Assembly (NCBI RefSeq): GCF_008831285.2
Contig: NC_045144.1
Span: 24,197,716 to 24,261,715, forward strand
Source of the DNA: Nymphaea colorata
Lineage: Eukaryota; Streptophyta; Magnoliopsida; Nymphaeales; Nymphaeaceae
Length of the DNA stretch: 64,000 nt
Direction: 5' to 3'
In this document: positions 32,742 to 44,027 of the stretch, one piece after another
Position numbering within the stretch: the first letter of the stretch is position 1
How the letters are laid out: each line of letters begins with the position of its first letter
Notes under the pieces: model-generated
Told to the model about the DNA's origin: nothing
The model's input: only the letters and a program-made list of their open reading frames with translations
Database searches by the model: none
Program-made: the position numbers and the translations under genes

Positions 32742-33514
32742 TACCCTCAAACTGGATTGGGTGTTGTAGCTTTAGTCCAAGTTTGTTCCTTAATAAAGAA
32801 ATCGAGCTCGTCCAATGGTTTTGTGAAGATATCTGCCACCTGTTCTGTGAAGGATATATCTGGTTTCAAGGAGTTTGGATGCAACTCTTTCTCTGATATA
32901 ATGGTAGTCCAATTCAATGTGTTTGGACCTGCTGTGCATTACTGGTTAATGGTCATGTGCAATGCAGACATATTATCATAGTACAATATTGGTGTCTTGG
33001 ATAGACTAACCCCAATATCACGCAATATATAAGTGATCCAAGTCATCTCTGCTACTGTCGAGTTTAATGCACGGTACTCTGCTTCTGAGCTTGAACGTGC
33101 TACTTTCGGCTGTTTCTTAGCAGACCATGAGATGCAGTTTGGCCCAAGATAAATGCCATATCCAGTTGTTGAACGTCGGGTGATTGGACACCCAGCCCAA
33201 TCAGTGTCAGAGTACCCTTGAAGAAGCATGCAATCAGTTGGTTGTATCCAGAGTCCATGTTCTATAGTGGCCTTCACATATCTGAGACTTTTCTTAACTA
33301 ATTGAAAATGGAATTGAGATGGTGATTTCATATACTATTGAGATGGTGATTGCATATACTGTGACACAAAATTGACACTGTATGCCAAGTTGGACAAGTG
33401 AAGGTAAGATATTGCAGACAACCTACTATGCTTCGAAAAATGTGGCAACGCAACTTGGATAACATGGGCTCGGATAGCTGGATTATGCAAATGATGTGTA
33501 GCTTTATCAAGTTT
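32742..33514 (-). pseudogene. Copia RNase H, copy 1
   Basis: Minus strand: CLQYLTFTCP.., LVKKSLRYVKATIEHGLW, GYSDTDWAGCPITRRSTTG, SSSEAEYRALNSTVAEM, YDNMSALHM.., then [15 protein letters not shown] just before the purine tract and LTR. This copy keeps the correct 3' end of pol. Confidence 0.85.
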
Positions 33515-34190
33515 TCTAAATAAAGAAATCGAGCTGTCCAATGTTTTGTGAAGATATTGCACCTGTTCTGTGAAGGATATATCTGGTTTCAAGGAGTTGG
33601 ATGCAATCTTCTCTGATAAATGTAGTCCAATTCAATGTGTTGGACTGCTGTGCATTACTGGTTATGGTCATGTGCAATGCAGACATATTATCATAGTACA
33701 ATATTGGTGTCTTGGATAGACTAACCCCAATATCACGCAATATATAAGTGATCCAAGTCATCTCTGCTACTGTCGAGTTTAATGCACGGTACTCTGCTTC
33801 TGAGCTTGAACGTGCTACTTTCGGCTGTTTCTTAGCAGACCATGAGATGCAGTTTGGCCAAGATAAATGCCATATCCAGTTGTTGAACGTCGGGTGATTG
33901 GACACCCAGCCCAATCAGTGTCAGAGTACCCTTGAAGAAGCATGCAATCAGTTGGTTGTATCCAGAGTCCATGTTCTATAGTGGCCTTCACATATCTGAG
34001 ACTTTTCTTAACTAATTGAAAATGGAATTGAGATGGTGATTTCATATACTATTGAGATGGTGATTGCATATACTGTGACACAAAATTGACACTGTATGCC
34101 AAGTTTGGACAAGTGAAGGTAAGATATTGCAGACAACCTACTATGCTTCGAAAAAATGTGGCAACTTGGAAACATGGGCTCGACTGATTG
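33515..34190 (-). repeat. Internal duplication of the RNase H region, copy 2
   Basis: Repeats 32792-33470 almost base for base. From 33520 to 33670 it lacks many single bases relative to copy 1 (for example GAGCTGTCC for GAGCTCGTCC, ATGTTTTG for ATGGTTTTG, GTGTTGGACTG for GTGTTTGGACCTG). From about 33670 to 34130 the copies are nearly identical. Confidence 0.88.
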
Positions 34191-34970
34191 CAATGAGGAG
34201 TTTCTGCATAGGTGTGTTGCTAGGCTTACAATCACTCAAGTTTGCATGTTGAAGAATTTCCTTTGCATATCTTGTTTGATTTAAGAATATGGCATCTTCT
34301 TCTTGTTGTACTTGTATGCCTAGGAAGTGATGGACATCTCCTAGATCTTTCATAGCAAAAGCTGAACTGATATCTGCAATAAAACTTATGATTATATCTT
34401 GTCTATCACCAGTAATTAGAATATCATCAACGTATAAAAGAAGCAATATGGTTCCATGCTCACCTTTATAAATGAACAGCGATGAGTCTACTGGACTGCA
34501 GAAAAACCCATAATTTGTCAGCAAGTTGCTGAATTTGTCAAACCACATTCTTGCAGATTGACATATAAAGCCTTATTTAGTCTACAAATGTAGTTAGGCT
34601 TATTTGGGTCTCTAAATCCTGGTGGCTGATCCATGAAGACAGGTTCATCTAGTTCGCCATGGAGGAAAACATTCTTGATGTCCATTTGATGTATCCTCTA
34701 TTTTCTTGACAAGGCAACAGTAAATATAATTCTGATTGTTGTTGGCTTAATAAAGGGTGAAAGTGTTTCAATGAAGTCCACTCTTGGTATTTGGTTGTAT
34801 CCCTTTGCCAAAAGCCTCGCCTTCAACATGTCCAAGCTTCCATCCACTTTAACTTTGGCTTTGAAAACCCACTTGCATCCAATGATGTGTTTTGCAAGTT
34901 TTCTTGGAACCAAGTCCCACGTTTCAGTGGTTTTAAGAGCATCATCTCCTCCTTCATGGCAGCTGCCCAA
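34141..34970 (-). pseudogene. Copia reverse transcriptase
   Basis: The first half reads ..TTETWDLVPRKLAKHIIGCK, WVFKAKVKVDGSLDMLKAR.., a stop after SRK, then ..[18 protein letters not shown]... The second half holds the catalytic box LLLYVDDILITGD and LGDVHHFLGIQVQQEED. The catalytic residues are intact, but stops and a frameshift (about 34550-34700) separate the halves. Confidence 0.88.
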
Positions 34971-35336
34971 CCTCTATGTGATAAGGCTTCTTTGATAGAA
35001 TCAGGTTCTTTAGGAAGTAATGTACATGACAGTAGGTATAGTGGGTTGGGTTAACTATTCCATGCATCGAATGTGTCTCAATCTACTGTATGAGAGTTGG
35101 TGTTATGCCTACTTCAGGTTTTGCTCATTTGCAAATGTGTTTGTCTCCTGTGAGTTGTTGTTTTCCTGCTCATTAATGTTCAAACTTCTGATGTGAGAGC
35201 TTGAAGTATTGTGGTTATGTTCATCACCAACCACTTCCTCTATTCCATGCATCTTGGCTATTTCACTTTCTGACAAAACAGACATAGGTTCTTGTTCTTG
35301 TGTTTTGGCGCCCAAGTATTTCTTTGTTTCTTCATT

Positions 35337-36493
35337 TTAAGGAAACCAAGCATCATACTGAGTTCTAACATTTTCAACCTTTGTGTCTACCACACTCTTG
35401 CATGGAAAGCTGTGTTCATCAAATATGCAATGCTTGGAGATGTAAACTCGTCCTGATTTAAGGTGTAAACATCTATAGCCTTTATGCAAAGTGTTGTAAC
35501 CCAAAAATATACAAGGTATTGATCTTGGTTCTAGCATATGTCTGGCATAATCTCTCAAGTATGGGTAGCATAAGAACCTGAATGTTCTCATGTAATCATA
35601 CTCAGGCCTGACACCAAACAACTTCTCATAAGGCTATTTCATATTCAAGAGTGTTGTAGGAATTCTATTATGAACCCAAACAGCAGTGTTAAATGCATCC
35701 ACCCAATACTTTAGGGGTAAATTTGCATAGAATAACATCGCTAGACCCAACTCAGTAACAATTCGATGTCTTCTTTCAGCTTGCCCATTCTGCTGTGGTG
35801 TGTATGGGCAAGACATTGTATGATGAATTCCATTGTAGTCAATTTTTTTTTCATTCTATTATTATCAAATTCTGTTCCCCCGTCTGAATGAATGATCTTG
35901 ATCATTTTATTGAACTGATTCTTTATGTATACAATAAACTTCTCAAAACAAGACACAAAATCTGATTTCTCTCTTAGAGCAAAAATCCAGCAATATTTTG
36001 TGGAATCGTCAACAAAAATTGCATAATATCTCATCCCTTGTACTGAAACTATTGGTGATGGCCCCCATAAATCACAGTGGAGCATATCAAAAGGTTGTGT
36101 CTCTTGTTTATCTGCAGTAAAGAATGGTAAACGAGAAGATTTTGCCATAGAACATCCAATACATATATTTTTCACTTCAACATTCAAACTACATATTTGT
36201 TTTTCTCTATTTAGAAATTTCAAAACACTATAGTTAACATGAGCTAGCCTTCTGTGTCATATCTCCAAACTGACTATGTTTTGACGGTTTGAAAAACATG
36301 CCTCCTTTATTCCTACTTCAAGCATGTAAAGATCACCTTGATGACGTCCTTCAGCTAACACTCGCTTTGTTTCCCTGATCTTAATTTGGAAATGGTCATG
36401 CGAAAAACAAAAATCCACTGGTAAGTCTCTTATTAGTTGACTTACTGAAATCAAATTTATTCTAATTTCAGATACAACTAAAACATTCTTCAA
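35337..36493 (-). pseudogene. Copia integrase region
   Basis: Begins with the GAG-pre-integrase segment (LVVSEIRINLISVSQLI..), then the zinc-binding HHCC part (..NICIGCSMAKSSRLPF..) and catalytic core (..FDMLHCDLWGPSPIVS.., ..YYAIFVDDSTKYCWIF.., ..IIHSDGGTEFDNN.., ..PYTPQQNGQAERRHR..), and ends with the Copia C-terminal block (..CIFLGYNTLHKGYRCLH..). Frames shift at least at about 36250, 35820 and 35630. Confidence 0.88.
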
Positions 36494-36500
36494 CTCTAAT

Positions 36501-36695
36501 CTATTTTAATCTATTTTGGTTAGAGCCGATTTTTGCTTCTCCAACTTGTGTAATCTTAAGAGACTGTCCATTTTCCACTATAACTCTTTCTGTACCTCTA
36601 TATTTGGTTGTGTTCAGAAGCATACATGAGTATGATGCTATGTGCGAAGTCGCTCCAGAGTTTGGAAAACAGGCATGATCCTGGTTATCAACCAT
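36501..36695 (-). pseudogene. Copia protease segment, active-site Asp replaced
   Basis: Reads ..DHACFPNSGATSHIAS... The retroviral-type aspartic protease motif is DSGAT; here Asp is Asn (NSGAT), which would abolish catalysis. The following frame ends early. Confidence 0.8.
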
Positions 36696-36713
36696 AGTTA
36701 TTGCTGCTAAAGC

Positions 36714-37628
36714 TTATGCAGCTTCTTCTGCCTTATATGCATTATCAAATCTGTGCCAGCATCTAAGAGCAGAGTGATTCGATTTAAAGCAAATCTGGCA
36801 TACCATACCCTTTTCTTGGTTCACTGTGGTGTTTCTTTTGGCATCTGTAAATTTCTTGTGATTTGTTGAAGCCTTGGCAATGTTTCCATGATTATCTTGT
36901 TGCCCACTATTATATGAATAAAACCCCCTGCCTTGAGAAGAGAAGTATTGTCTTCCTCTTCCTCCACGTTTACCATAGAACATCTGACTTTGGGCATAAA
37001 ATGCATATTGGTGCTGGATTTCTCCTTCATATTGATTGAGTGACTTCAATGTTTTGTGGCTTTGTAGCAATGGTATAACGTCCTTATAAACAGGAATTGG
37101 GGGCTTCAACATTGACGTCACAAACGACTCATATTCAGGCCCCAATCCATTTAAGAGAAGAAAGACCTTTGTATGGTCATTCACCGGTCATCCAATGGCC
37201 TGCAATTCATCACAAATACTTTTGAAATTCCGTATGTAATCAGCCATAATCATATTCTTCTTTTTGTGTGTCTGCAATTTTTGTAGCAGACAACATTCTC
37301 TTTCTTGAGAATCCAAAGCGTATGCCTCCTCGAGTGTCCTCCATACCTATTCTGATGTTTTCAAACCAACAACGAGCCCTATGACTTCTTCAGATAGGGT
37401 GCCCGTGATCCACCCACGTAGGAGTCGGTCCGATTTCTTCCATTGCAAGTAGTCTGGGTTAATCTCTCGCTTATCTCCATTGATAATGTACTGATCAGGA
37501 ACAAAGATTTCGTCATTGATGAATCCTTGCAAATCTTGACTCTCGATCAAACCAAGAACCTGGGTCTTCCAGAGAAGGAAATTCGTTTGGGAGAGTTTTA
37601 TGGACACAAAATTTGCCACATTCAGCAT
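36714..37628 (-). pseudogene. Copia gag
   Basis: Minus strand: MLNVANFVSIKLSQTNFLLW (start of a Copia gag N-terminal domain), ..QWKKSDRLLRGWITGTLSEE.., a frame break, ..TKVFLLLNGLGPEYESFVTS.., and a CCHC knuckle CQICFKSNHSALRC (CX2CX4HX4C) near 36770-36810. Gag forms the particle and binds element RNA. A stop and frameshift between the two halves (about 37185-37345) break it. Confidence 0.85.
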
Positions 37629-37699
37629 GGACGGGTAGGAGTACTTCTAGTTTGTGACTGCTGCTGCAATGGGAGACGCCATGGATGCTGCTCTCTCGA

Positions 37700-37711
37700 G
37701 CTCTCATACCA
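37700..37711 (-). promoter_or_regulatory. Primer-binding site (initiator tRNA-Met type)
   Basis: TGGTATGAGAGC on the minus strand, one base from the standard plant LTR-element site TGGTATCAGAGC, with no spacer to the LTR. Confidence 0.85.
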
Positions 37712-38011
37712 TAAAGGAAAGAGAGAACTTCTATTTTTCTGTTTGTGCTTTTCTGTCGCACTACTTTACAATGAGCACAACTGTGCTTTATATACTAAAA
37801 ACAAAAGAATATTCTTAAAAAGATATTTTCTGTTATAACAAATAGTTGTTGCACTGCTCCACCACGAATTCCAGCATTTCTCTGCTCCACCACGAGTTCC
37901 AGCATGCCTAGCCATTTCTAATCTTTCACGCAAGGCCTGATATAAAAAATATTTCATGATACATCTAATGTATACTGATTTTCTTTGGAGTGTATTTCAG
38001 CTGAGTTAATA
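37712..38011 (-). repeat. 5' LTR of the Copia element
   Basis: 300 bp partner of the left LTR. Both copies share the unusual terminal dinucleotides, so these were probably present in the parent element and not produced by later mutation of one copy. Confidence 0.9.
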
Positions 38012-38016
38012 AACTC
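38012..38016. repeat. Target site duplication AACTC (right)
   Basis: Same five bases as at 32439-32443, abutting the outer end of the right LTR. Confidence 0.85.
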
Positions 38017-38945
38017 TATGCATTCCAATAGAATTCCATTATTCCACAGATAAAAAATTAGCTTTCTTCCCATCTTTCACCTGCCAACAAATATTGTTAC
38101 AAACCCTCTTCCATATTTTCATAATGTCCTTCCAAATTAGAGACTCTTTGCTTCCAATCCTGCAAGTCCAAACACTCATAAGACTAAGATACTTTTTGTC
38201 TACAGGTGTTTTGCCCATGTATTATCCTCAGTCAATGCCTTATATCCCAAAAAAGCAAGATTAGACACATTCTTATCTTTTAATCTGCAAAAACCAACTC
38301 CTCCCTCCAAGTAAGGTCTAGCCAAAACCTCCAAAGCAACCAAATGGGATCTATGGCCAACTTCTGAATTATCCCACAAAAAACCAGACATGAGCATCTT
38401 TAAATTTTTAACTATGGCATCCGTGCATATTAATAGAACCATCATCCTATATATATGAAGAGTGTGAAGAACAAAATTGATCAAGCAATTTTTTCCTTCA
38501 AACGACAATAGCCTTCCTTTCCATAAGCACAATTTTTTCTGAACTTTGAGAACCACAGGGTCCCATACATTTCCCTCTAGCCTATATGGGGATAGAGGCA
38601 GTCCTAAATACTCCAATAGAAACTACCCTTCCTTCCAATCAGTATGTTGGAGCCTTCCTTGATACAAAATTAGATCTGCATACCTGATCTTCTATTAAAT
38701 TCATTTAGACATCCCAGCAAATGTCTTAGCAATTTATCATTAGCCTTCATGAAGAACAACACATCATCAACATACGGGATAGAGCCATACTTAGGAGCAC
38801 CTCTTTCTAGAATAGGAATGTCATTTTTCCACCTCATGATCTTAGCTTGGAGGTTCCTTGAAAAATTCTCCATCAAATCAAAAAAAGAAAAGGTGATAAA
38901 AGACTACCTTGCTGAAGACCTCTACCACTTTTCATGAACTCCCCT
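38017..38945 (-). mobile_element. LINE fragment 3: reverse transcriptase palm and thumb
   Basis: Minus strand: GRGLQQGSLLSPFLFLI, ..LERGAPKYGSIPYVDDVLFF MKAN.., then MEYLGLPLSPYRLEGNVWD, WKGRLLSFEGKNCLINFVL, ..SGFLWDNSEVGHRSHLVA.., YLEGGVGFCRLKDKN and WTCRIGSKESLIWKDIM. These are RT blocks of plant L1-type LINE ORF2 with a YVDD catalytic box. It is the middle part missing from LINE 1. At about 38945-38955 it joins Copia remnant 3; on the other side it is cut by the complete Copia element. Confidence 0.85.
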
Positions 38946-38954
38946 TGGCTTTTG

Positions 38955-39281
38955 TTCAGCCCTAGTTGTGATGCATGAAGAAATTGAATCTCTGCATAGA
39001 AATCAAACATGAAAGCTTGTAAATTACTTAAGGACAAGATGATAATTTTTTGCAAGTGTGTCTTTAAGAAAAAGGAAGGTACCTCACAGTTAGTAGATGC
39101 AAAGGACAAAGCATGGTTAGTTGCAAAAGGCTACAACTAGGTAGAAGAAACTAATTTTAGTGATATTTTTTTCTCTTGTTGATAAGCATAGTTCTATACT
39201 TGCTTTAGTTGCCATGCATGATATGAAATTAGAATAGCTTGACGTTAAAATAACATTTTTATTTGGTAAATTATTAAAAGA

Positions 39282-39342
<61 letters not shown>

Positions 39343-39574
39343 TCAATTTGAAGATTTTGTTGTTGAAGGAAAAGATAATCATGCGTGTTTTCTAAAGAAA
39401 TCATTATATGACTTGAAGCAATCTCGTAAGCAGTAGTTGAGGGGCATGTTATCGTAACTTTATACAAGTCAAAAAAAGTTGATTATTTATTACGATAGTC
39501 AAAGTGTCGTTCACTTGACCAAAGATTAGATGTATCATGAGATGACAAAACATATTGATGTCAGGTACGATTTT
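38955..39574 (+). mobile_element. Copia remnant 3, same internal deletion as remnant 2
   Basis: Matches 26175-26770 closely, from GCCCTAGTTGTGATGCATG to GTCAGGTACGATTTTA, including the RT-to-RNase H joint. An AT microsatellite inside it (about 39284-39340) is far longer than the matching tract at 26510-26522. At 39574 it breaks off into unrelated sequence. Confidence 0.85.
39284..39340. repeat. Expanded (AT)n tract within Copia remnant 3
   Basis: About 28 AT units with one G, where remnant 2 has about 6-7. Confidence 0.95.
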
Positions 39575-40339
39575 ATAGTATGCACCACCACTGTGTTTAT
39601 AGAAAATGTAGTTTTCTACATCATCAACGAACCATAATTATGACTACTCAAAGCACTACTTGTTGAGTAGCCCCAAATAAGATGCTTGAAACATCCATTT
39701 GTCTAACAAAACTACTCACCACTAAAACACAAATGGTCAATGCATGGATGAAGTATAAAAAAATAAATGAAAGCAAAGTAATTAACTACTAACTAAACTA
39801 TTATATTATATATATGATACACAAGTGCTCTAGTTAGATATCCTCATGCTTATGTCACGTCTACCATGGGTTGATGTCTTCAAGATCAGTAGCTTATGGT
39901 ACTCCCTTGACGTAGGGTGTGAGTCGTTGTCCTTTAACCTTAATCTGCTTCTTGAAATGGGAGTCCTTAAACTTCACAGCCCCTAAGGAAAAAAATATAT
40001 AACTATTTTATATAATAGGGAACCATCATAGATTATCTTCTTAAAAGAGATCTATTCAAGCAATTAGCACAAGCACACCAACCTTGTGTGGTTAGGCAAT
40101 ACAGTCTACATCCACAGTCAGGAAATCTTACACTGCTACTTTTCATTCACCTTCTTTCACCATTACAATGATGACCATTAAAGGGAGTGGCTCCTCATCA
40201 AAGTATAATGAGTAGGAGGCACCCTTCTTGCTCAAGGAAGAAACATTTTTTTGTTTACTGGGAAACTGACAAGACCTTGCCCAAAACTATATTCCTCCTA
40301 CAACGGAATGAGGATTACATGAAAAAGACAGGGAACTTC
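39575..40339. other. No recognised gene; possible LTR/3' part of the next Copia fragment
   Basis: The Copia pol end at 40340-40730 reads on the minus strand, so its 3' LTR would be expected here. No partner is available to prove it. Confidence 0.3.
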
Positions 40340-40720
40340 AATGGTATATACTAGCATGCTCTCCATAAAGTTGGAGTGCAGGTGCTAATCTGCGCCAACT
40401 TGTCAATTATCTTCTTTTACTGATCACAGTGTAGGGACTTGGTAAAAATGTCTGCAAGTTGAACTCAACTGCTATCATGTGGAGAATATTTATTTGCTTT
40501 GAATCTTCTCACAGACAAAATTGCAGTCCACTTTATATGTTTAATTCTTTCATGAAATATCAGATTCACACTTATATGCATTTCTGCCATGTTGTCACAT
40601 TTGAGCTCCATGGGTTGACTAACTAGGATATTCATGTCTGTCAATAATGATTTGATCCATACAAGTTCATAGGTGCAACATGTCATAGCAATTAAAACAA
40701 TACGCAATCGAACACCCTGT
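40340..40720 (-). mobile_element. Copia fragment: end of RNase H
   Basis: Minus strand: ..MTCCTYELVWIKSLLTD.., ..VSQPMELKCDNMAEMHIS.., FHERIKHIKW, VRRFKANKYSPHDSS, then QLADIFTKSLHC and a CTPTLW-type tail. This is a Copia pol C-terminus from a lineage distinct from the remnants above. Confidence 0.78.
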
Positions 40721-40744
40721 TAAGCTTGGTGGAAACACAAACCT

Positions 40745-43105
40745 AATGTAACTAATTTATGAGTTTTTTAATGTATTTCATATGCTTTAATTGATTCAAG
40801 TGAGCATACTAAGTTGGACAAGAAAAGTGAAAAATGTATATTTGTTGGATATTCGGATGTTACGAAAGGGTATCAGTTGTATAACCCTGATACCAAGAAA
40901 CTTATTATTCGGTGAGATGTTATTTTTGATGAAAATAGTTTTTGGAAGTAAGTTAACAAAAAAGAGACTTGGTTATTGAAAATGACCTAAATGAACCAAA
41001 TTAATTTGAAAAATATGAATCTCAGCCTCCACCAACAACATCATTTCCTTGGAGAGCTAAAGAAACCAAAATATTAGACCCATTATGGATAGTGATAGTC
41101 CTTGAAGAAAGGTAAAGAGAATTGATAATCTTTATAGTTGTGCACTTGCTTTGATGGTTACAAAACCAACATGTTTTGAAGATGTTGCGGAAAACAAGAA
41201 TGAGAGAAATCCATGGAAGAAGAATAATGCCATTCAAAGGAATGACACTTGGAACTTGTAGATCTACAGATGGCCAAATGCCATGGTTAATAAAATAGGT
41301 CTACGTAAATAAAATACAATGTTGATGGAAGCATGCAAAAATATAAAGCAAGACTTGTCGCAAAAATGTATGCTCAAATATATGGGGTAAAATTTTCATA
41401 AACTTTTTTTTCTATTGCATGTTTTGAAACTATTAGAATCATTTTAGCATTTCCTTCTCATAGGAAATGGTTAGTTTTTTTAGTTTGATATGAAGTCTGC
41501 ATTTTTAAATGGTTTTTTAAAGAAGAAGTATATGTTTGCCAACCATAGGGATTTGTTATTAATGGAAAAGAAGAGAAGGTACAAGGATTGAAAAAAGCTC
41601 TTTATGATCTTAGGCAAGCACCATGAGCTTGGTATGAGAGATTAGATACATACTTAATGCATAACGGTTTTCACAAAAGCGAAAGTGAAACCACCTTATA
41701 CATAAAGGGAATATGTAATGATATTCTCATAGTATGTGTTTATGTAGATAACATCATTTATACAAGTTCCTTTAATATTCTCATTGAAAAATTTAAGATA
41801 ATCATGACGTGTGAATTTGACATGTCAGATCTGGGATTGTTACATTATGTTCTTGAACTTCAGGTTCAATAAACCAACAATGGAATTTTTATTTCTCAAG
41901 AAAACTATGTTTTTAACATACTTCAGAAATTTAATGTGTTATTATGCAAATTATGTTTCACTCTCATGAGAAGTTAACGATAAATGATGGTACTGTGAAA
42001 GCTGATGAGAAGTTATACGGAAGTCCAGTTGGAAATTAATGTACCTCACATAGACACGCCCAGATATTGTGTACCCAGTTAGTCTGATTTCAAGGTTTTT
42101 GTATTGTCCATCAATACATCATTTTGGAGCAGAAAAACAGATCCTTTGTTTCATCTGATCAACATTTAACTATAGGATTTGGTATCAATCTAATTCCAAT
42201 TTTAAGTTAATTGGCTTTTTTGACAGCTTCTGGCTGGTTTTGTTGATGACAGAAAAAGCACAAGTGAATATGCTTTTATTCTTGGATCGGGGGCTTTGTA
42301 GTAGATGTCTAAAATGTAAACAACTATAACTCTATCATCTTCTGAAGCGAAGTATATTGCAGCCACCACATCTGCATGTCAAGCTATTTGGATTCGAAAA
42401 ATTTTGAGGGACTTGCACAAAAACAAGATGAGGCGACTGAACTTTTTTGTGATAATCATGCAACAATCATCATGACAAATAATCCGGTATCCCACAGAAG
42501 AGCTAAACACATTTGTGTCATCACTTTGTCTGTGAAGCTGTTATTGATGAAATGATAATAATGAAATATTGTTCAACAAATGATCAAGTTGCAGACAGAT
42601 TTACGAAAGCACTCAACCATTCAAAGTTCGTAAAATTCAGGTCATCTCTTGGAGTATCAAGTTTTGCATCAAATAAGAGTGTTAAAATATGATGCAAACA
42701 ATTTTAGTAAATATGTGGAATAAATATTGTAGTTTTTGTTTTAATGTCACAGTGTTATGGCATAGTGAATTAAGAGTTTAATGTGAATAGTTATGACATA
42801 ATAAATTGTGGTAATGGGGAGGTTTTTATTTTTTAATATCTTTTAATATCATGTTTGTAATGACCATTAGTGTGGAGGTTTATGAGTTATAAGTTGAGTG
42901 TCTTGAGGTAGCCTATAAATAGGTGCATTGGTTTGTGCCATTTGTATCAAGTGTAAAGTGTGCCAAGGTAGCCTTATGGGAGTCGTGAGTTGTATGAGTG
43001 CTCTCTTGTGTTCCTTTATTGTTTATTACCAACAAAAGAAGCATGAGTCGACTGTATGAATAATGAGAAGGCATAAATCCATCACCTAAATTATATTTCA
43101 CACTA
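40745..43105 (+). mobile_element. Copia fragment: integrase C-terminus to 3' LTR
   Basis: Plus strand: KLDKKSEKCIFVGYSDVTKG, YQLYNPDTKKL, DVIFDENSFW (integrase end); FDMKSAFLNG, LYDLRQAPXAWYERL, NDILIVCVYVDNIIYTSS, MSDLGLLHYVLELQVQ (RT, with YVDD changed to YVDN); AGFVDDRKSTSEYAFILGS, ELFCDNHATIIM, NDQVADRFTKALNHSKFVK (RNase H and pol end). The LTR starts TGTTAAAATATG at about 42679 and continues to roughly 43.1 kb. Many stops. The YVDN change removes a catalytic aspartate of RT. Confidence 0.82.
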
Positions 43106-44027
43106 TGATTATCAAGTTTTATCTACTTGGTTGGCTCCGTCAATTCATACTTGAAATCTTAGATACAAAAAAACAAAGGGAAGCAAATCTGTAGCCAAGT
43201 ACCTGGACACCATCCCAATCAAATAGAAGCCAGCCATGAAGATCAACACAAGATGGAGAATCAAGTTATGTGGAAAATGGGATAAAATTGGGGCATAACA
43301 TAACTAAGAAGGAGACCTGTGTTTGCACCCCCAGCAGTTTTTTGCTTGAATGAGAAAACATGTAACCTATATACTTCATGTGCACACATCCTTTACCAGC
43401 TGACCTTTCTTGTAGGTTGGCAACGCCTGCAGCATGTTGATCATCAATAAGCAGTAGATAAATTCATACATTCTCGACAATTTTTACTCTTTTCCTTTTA
43501 GTCATCTGATGCATGGTGTTACCGCTAGTACCACCAACACATATTTGGTGTTATTTACTGACCCTAGATTTCTTACAAGTTTGAAATACTTCCTAGTTTT
43601 CTTTAATTGTTCTTTGATCCAAGAAGCATACGCTTACAAAGTAACTATAGAACCAAAGAAATTACAAGTGAACACTAGTAGTATAGGAAGTACAAATAAA
43701 TAAATAAAAATAACATGAAAATTAATAGAAATTAATATAATGGTAAAGAAAAAATGACCTTATATTTATAGCAATATCACAAGTATACGTTCAAACATCT
43801 AAAATACACAGCGAGAAAACAAAGATAAATTAATGTGAAAAATGAGATAATCTATTCTGTACCCTTGATTCAGGAAAAAACTAAAACAGAAAAAAAAAAC
43901 GATCGTCATTAGGTAATTAGTTGTATTTTATATTACACTGCTGGTATAAAATCATACAAACATTTTGGTAGGCCAAGCCTATACAAAGAGTAGAGAAACG
44001 GGGTATGGGCTCGCACTCGGCTCCAAA
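43106..44027. other. Gene-free stretch
   Basis: AT-rich spacer. No gene or repeat end recognised. Confidence 0.4.

Larger units (their letters stand above)
32444..38011 (-). mobile_element. Nearly complete Ty1/Copia retrotransposon
   Basis: 5568 bp on the minus strand, with LTRs of 300 bp (37712-38011, 5') and 298 bp (32444-32741, 3') and 5 bp duplications AACTC on both sides. The LTRs differ at about 15 substitutions and two small indels by eye, so the insertion is not recent. The primer-binding site TGGTATGAGAGC (tRNA-iMet type with one mismatch) abuts the 5' LTR. A purine tract (TTTGAGGGTA) abuts the 3' LTR. Order on the minus strand is gag, protease, integrase, RT, RNase H, the Copia order. 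Many stops and frameshifts, a protease active-site change and an internal duplication make it inactive. It lies within LINE sequence. Confidence 0.93.
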
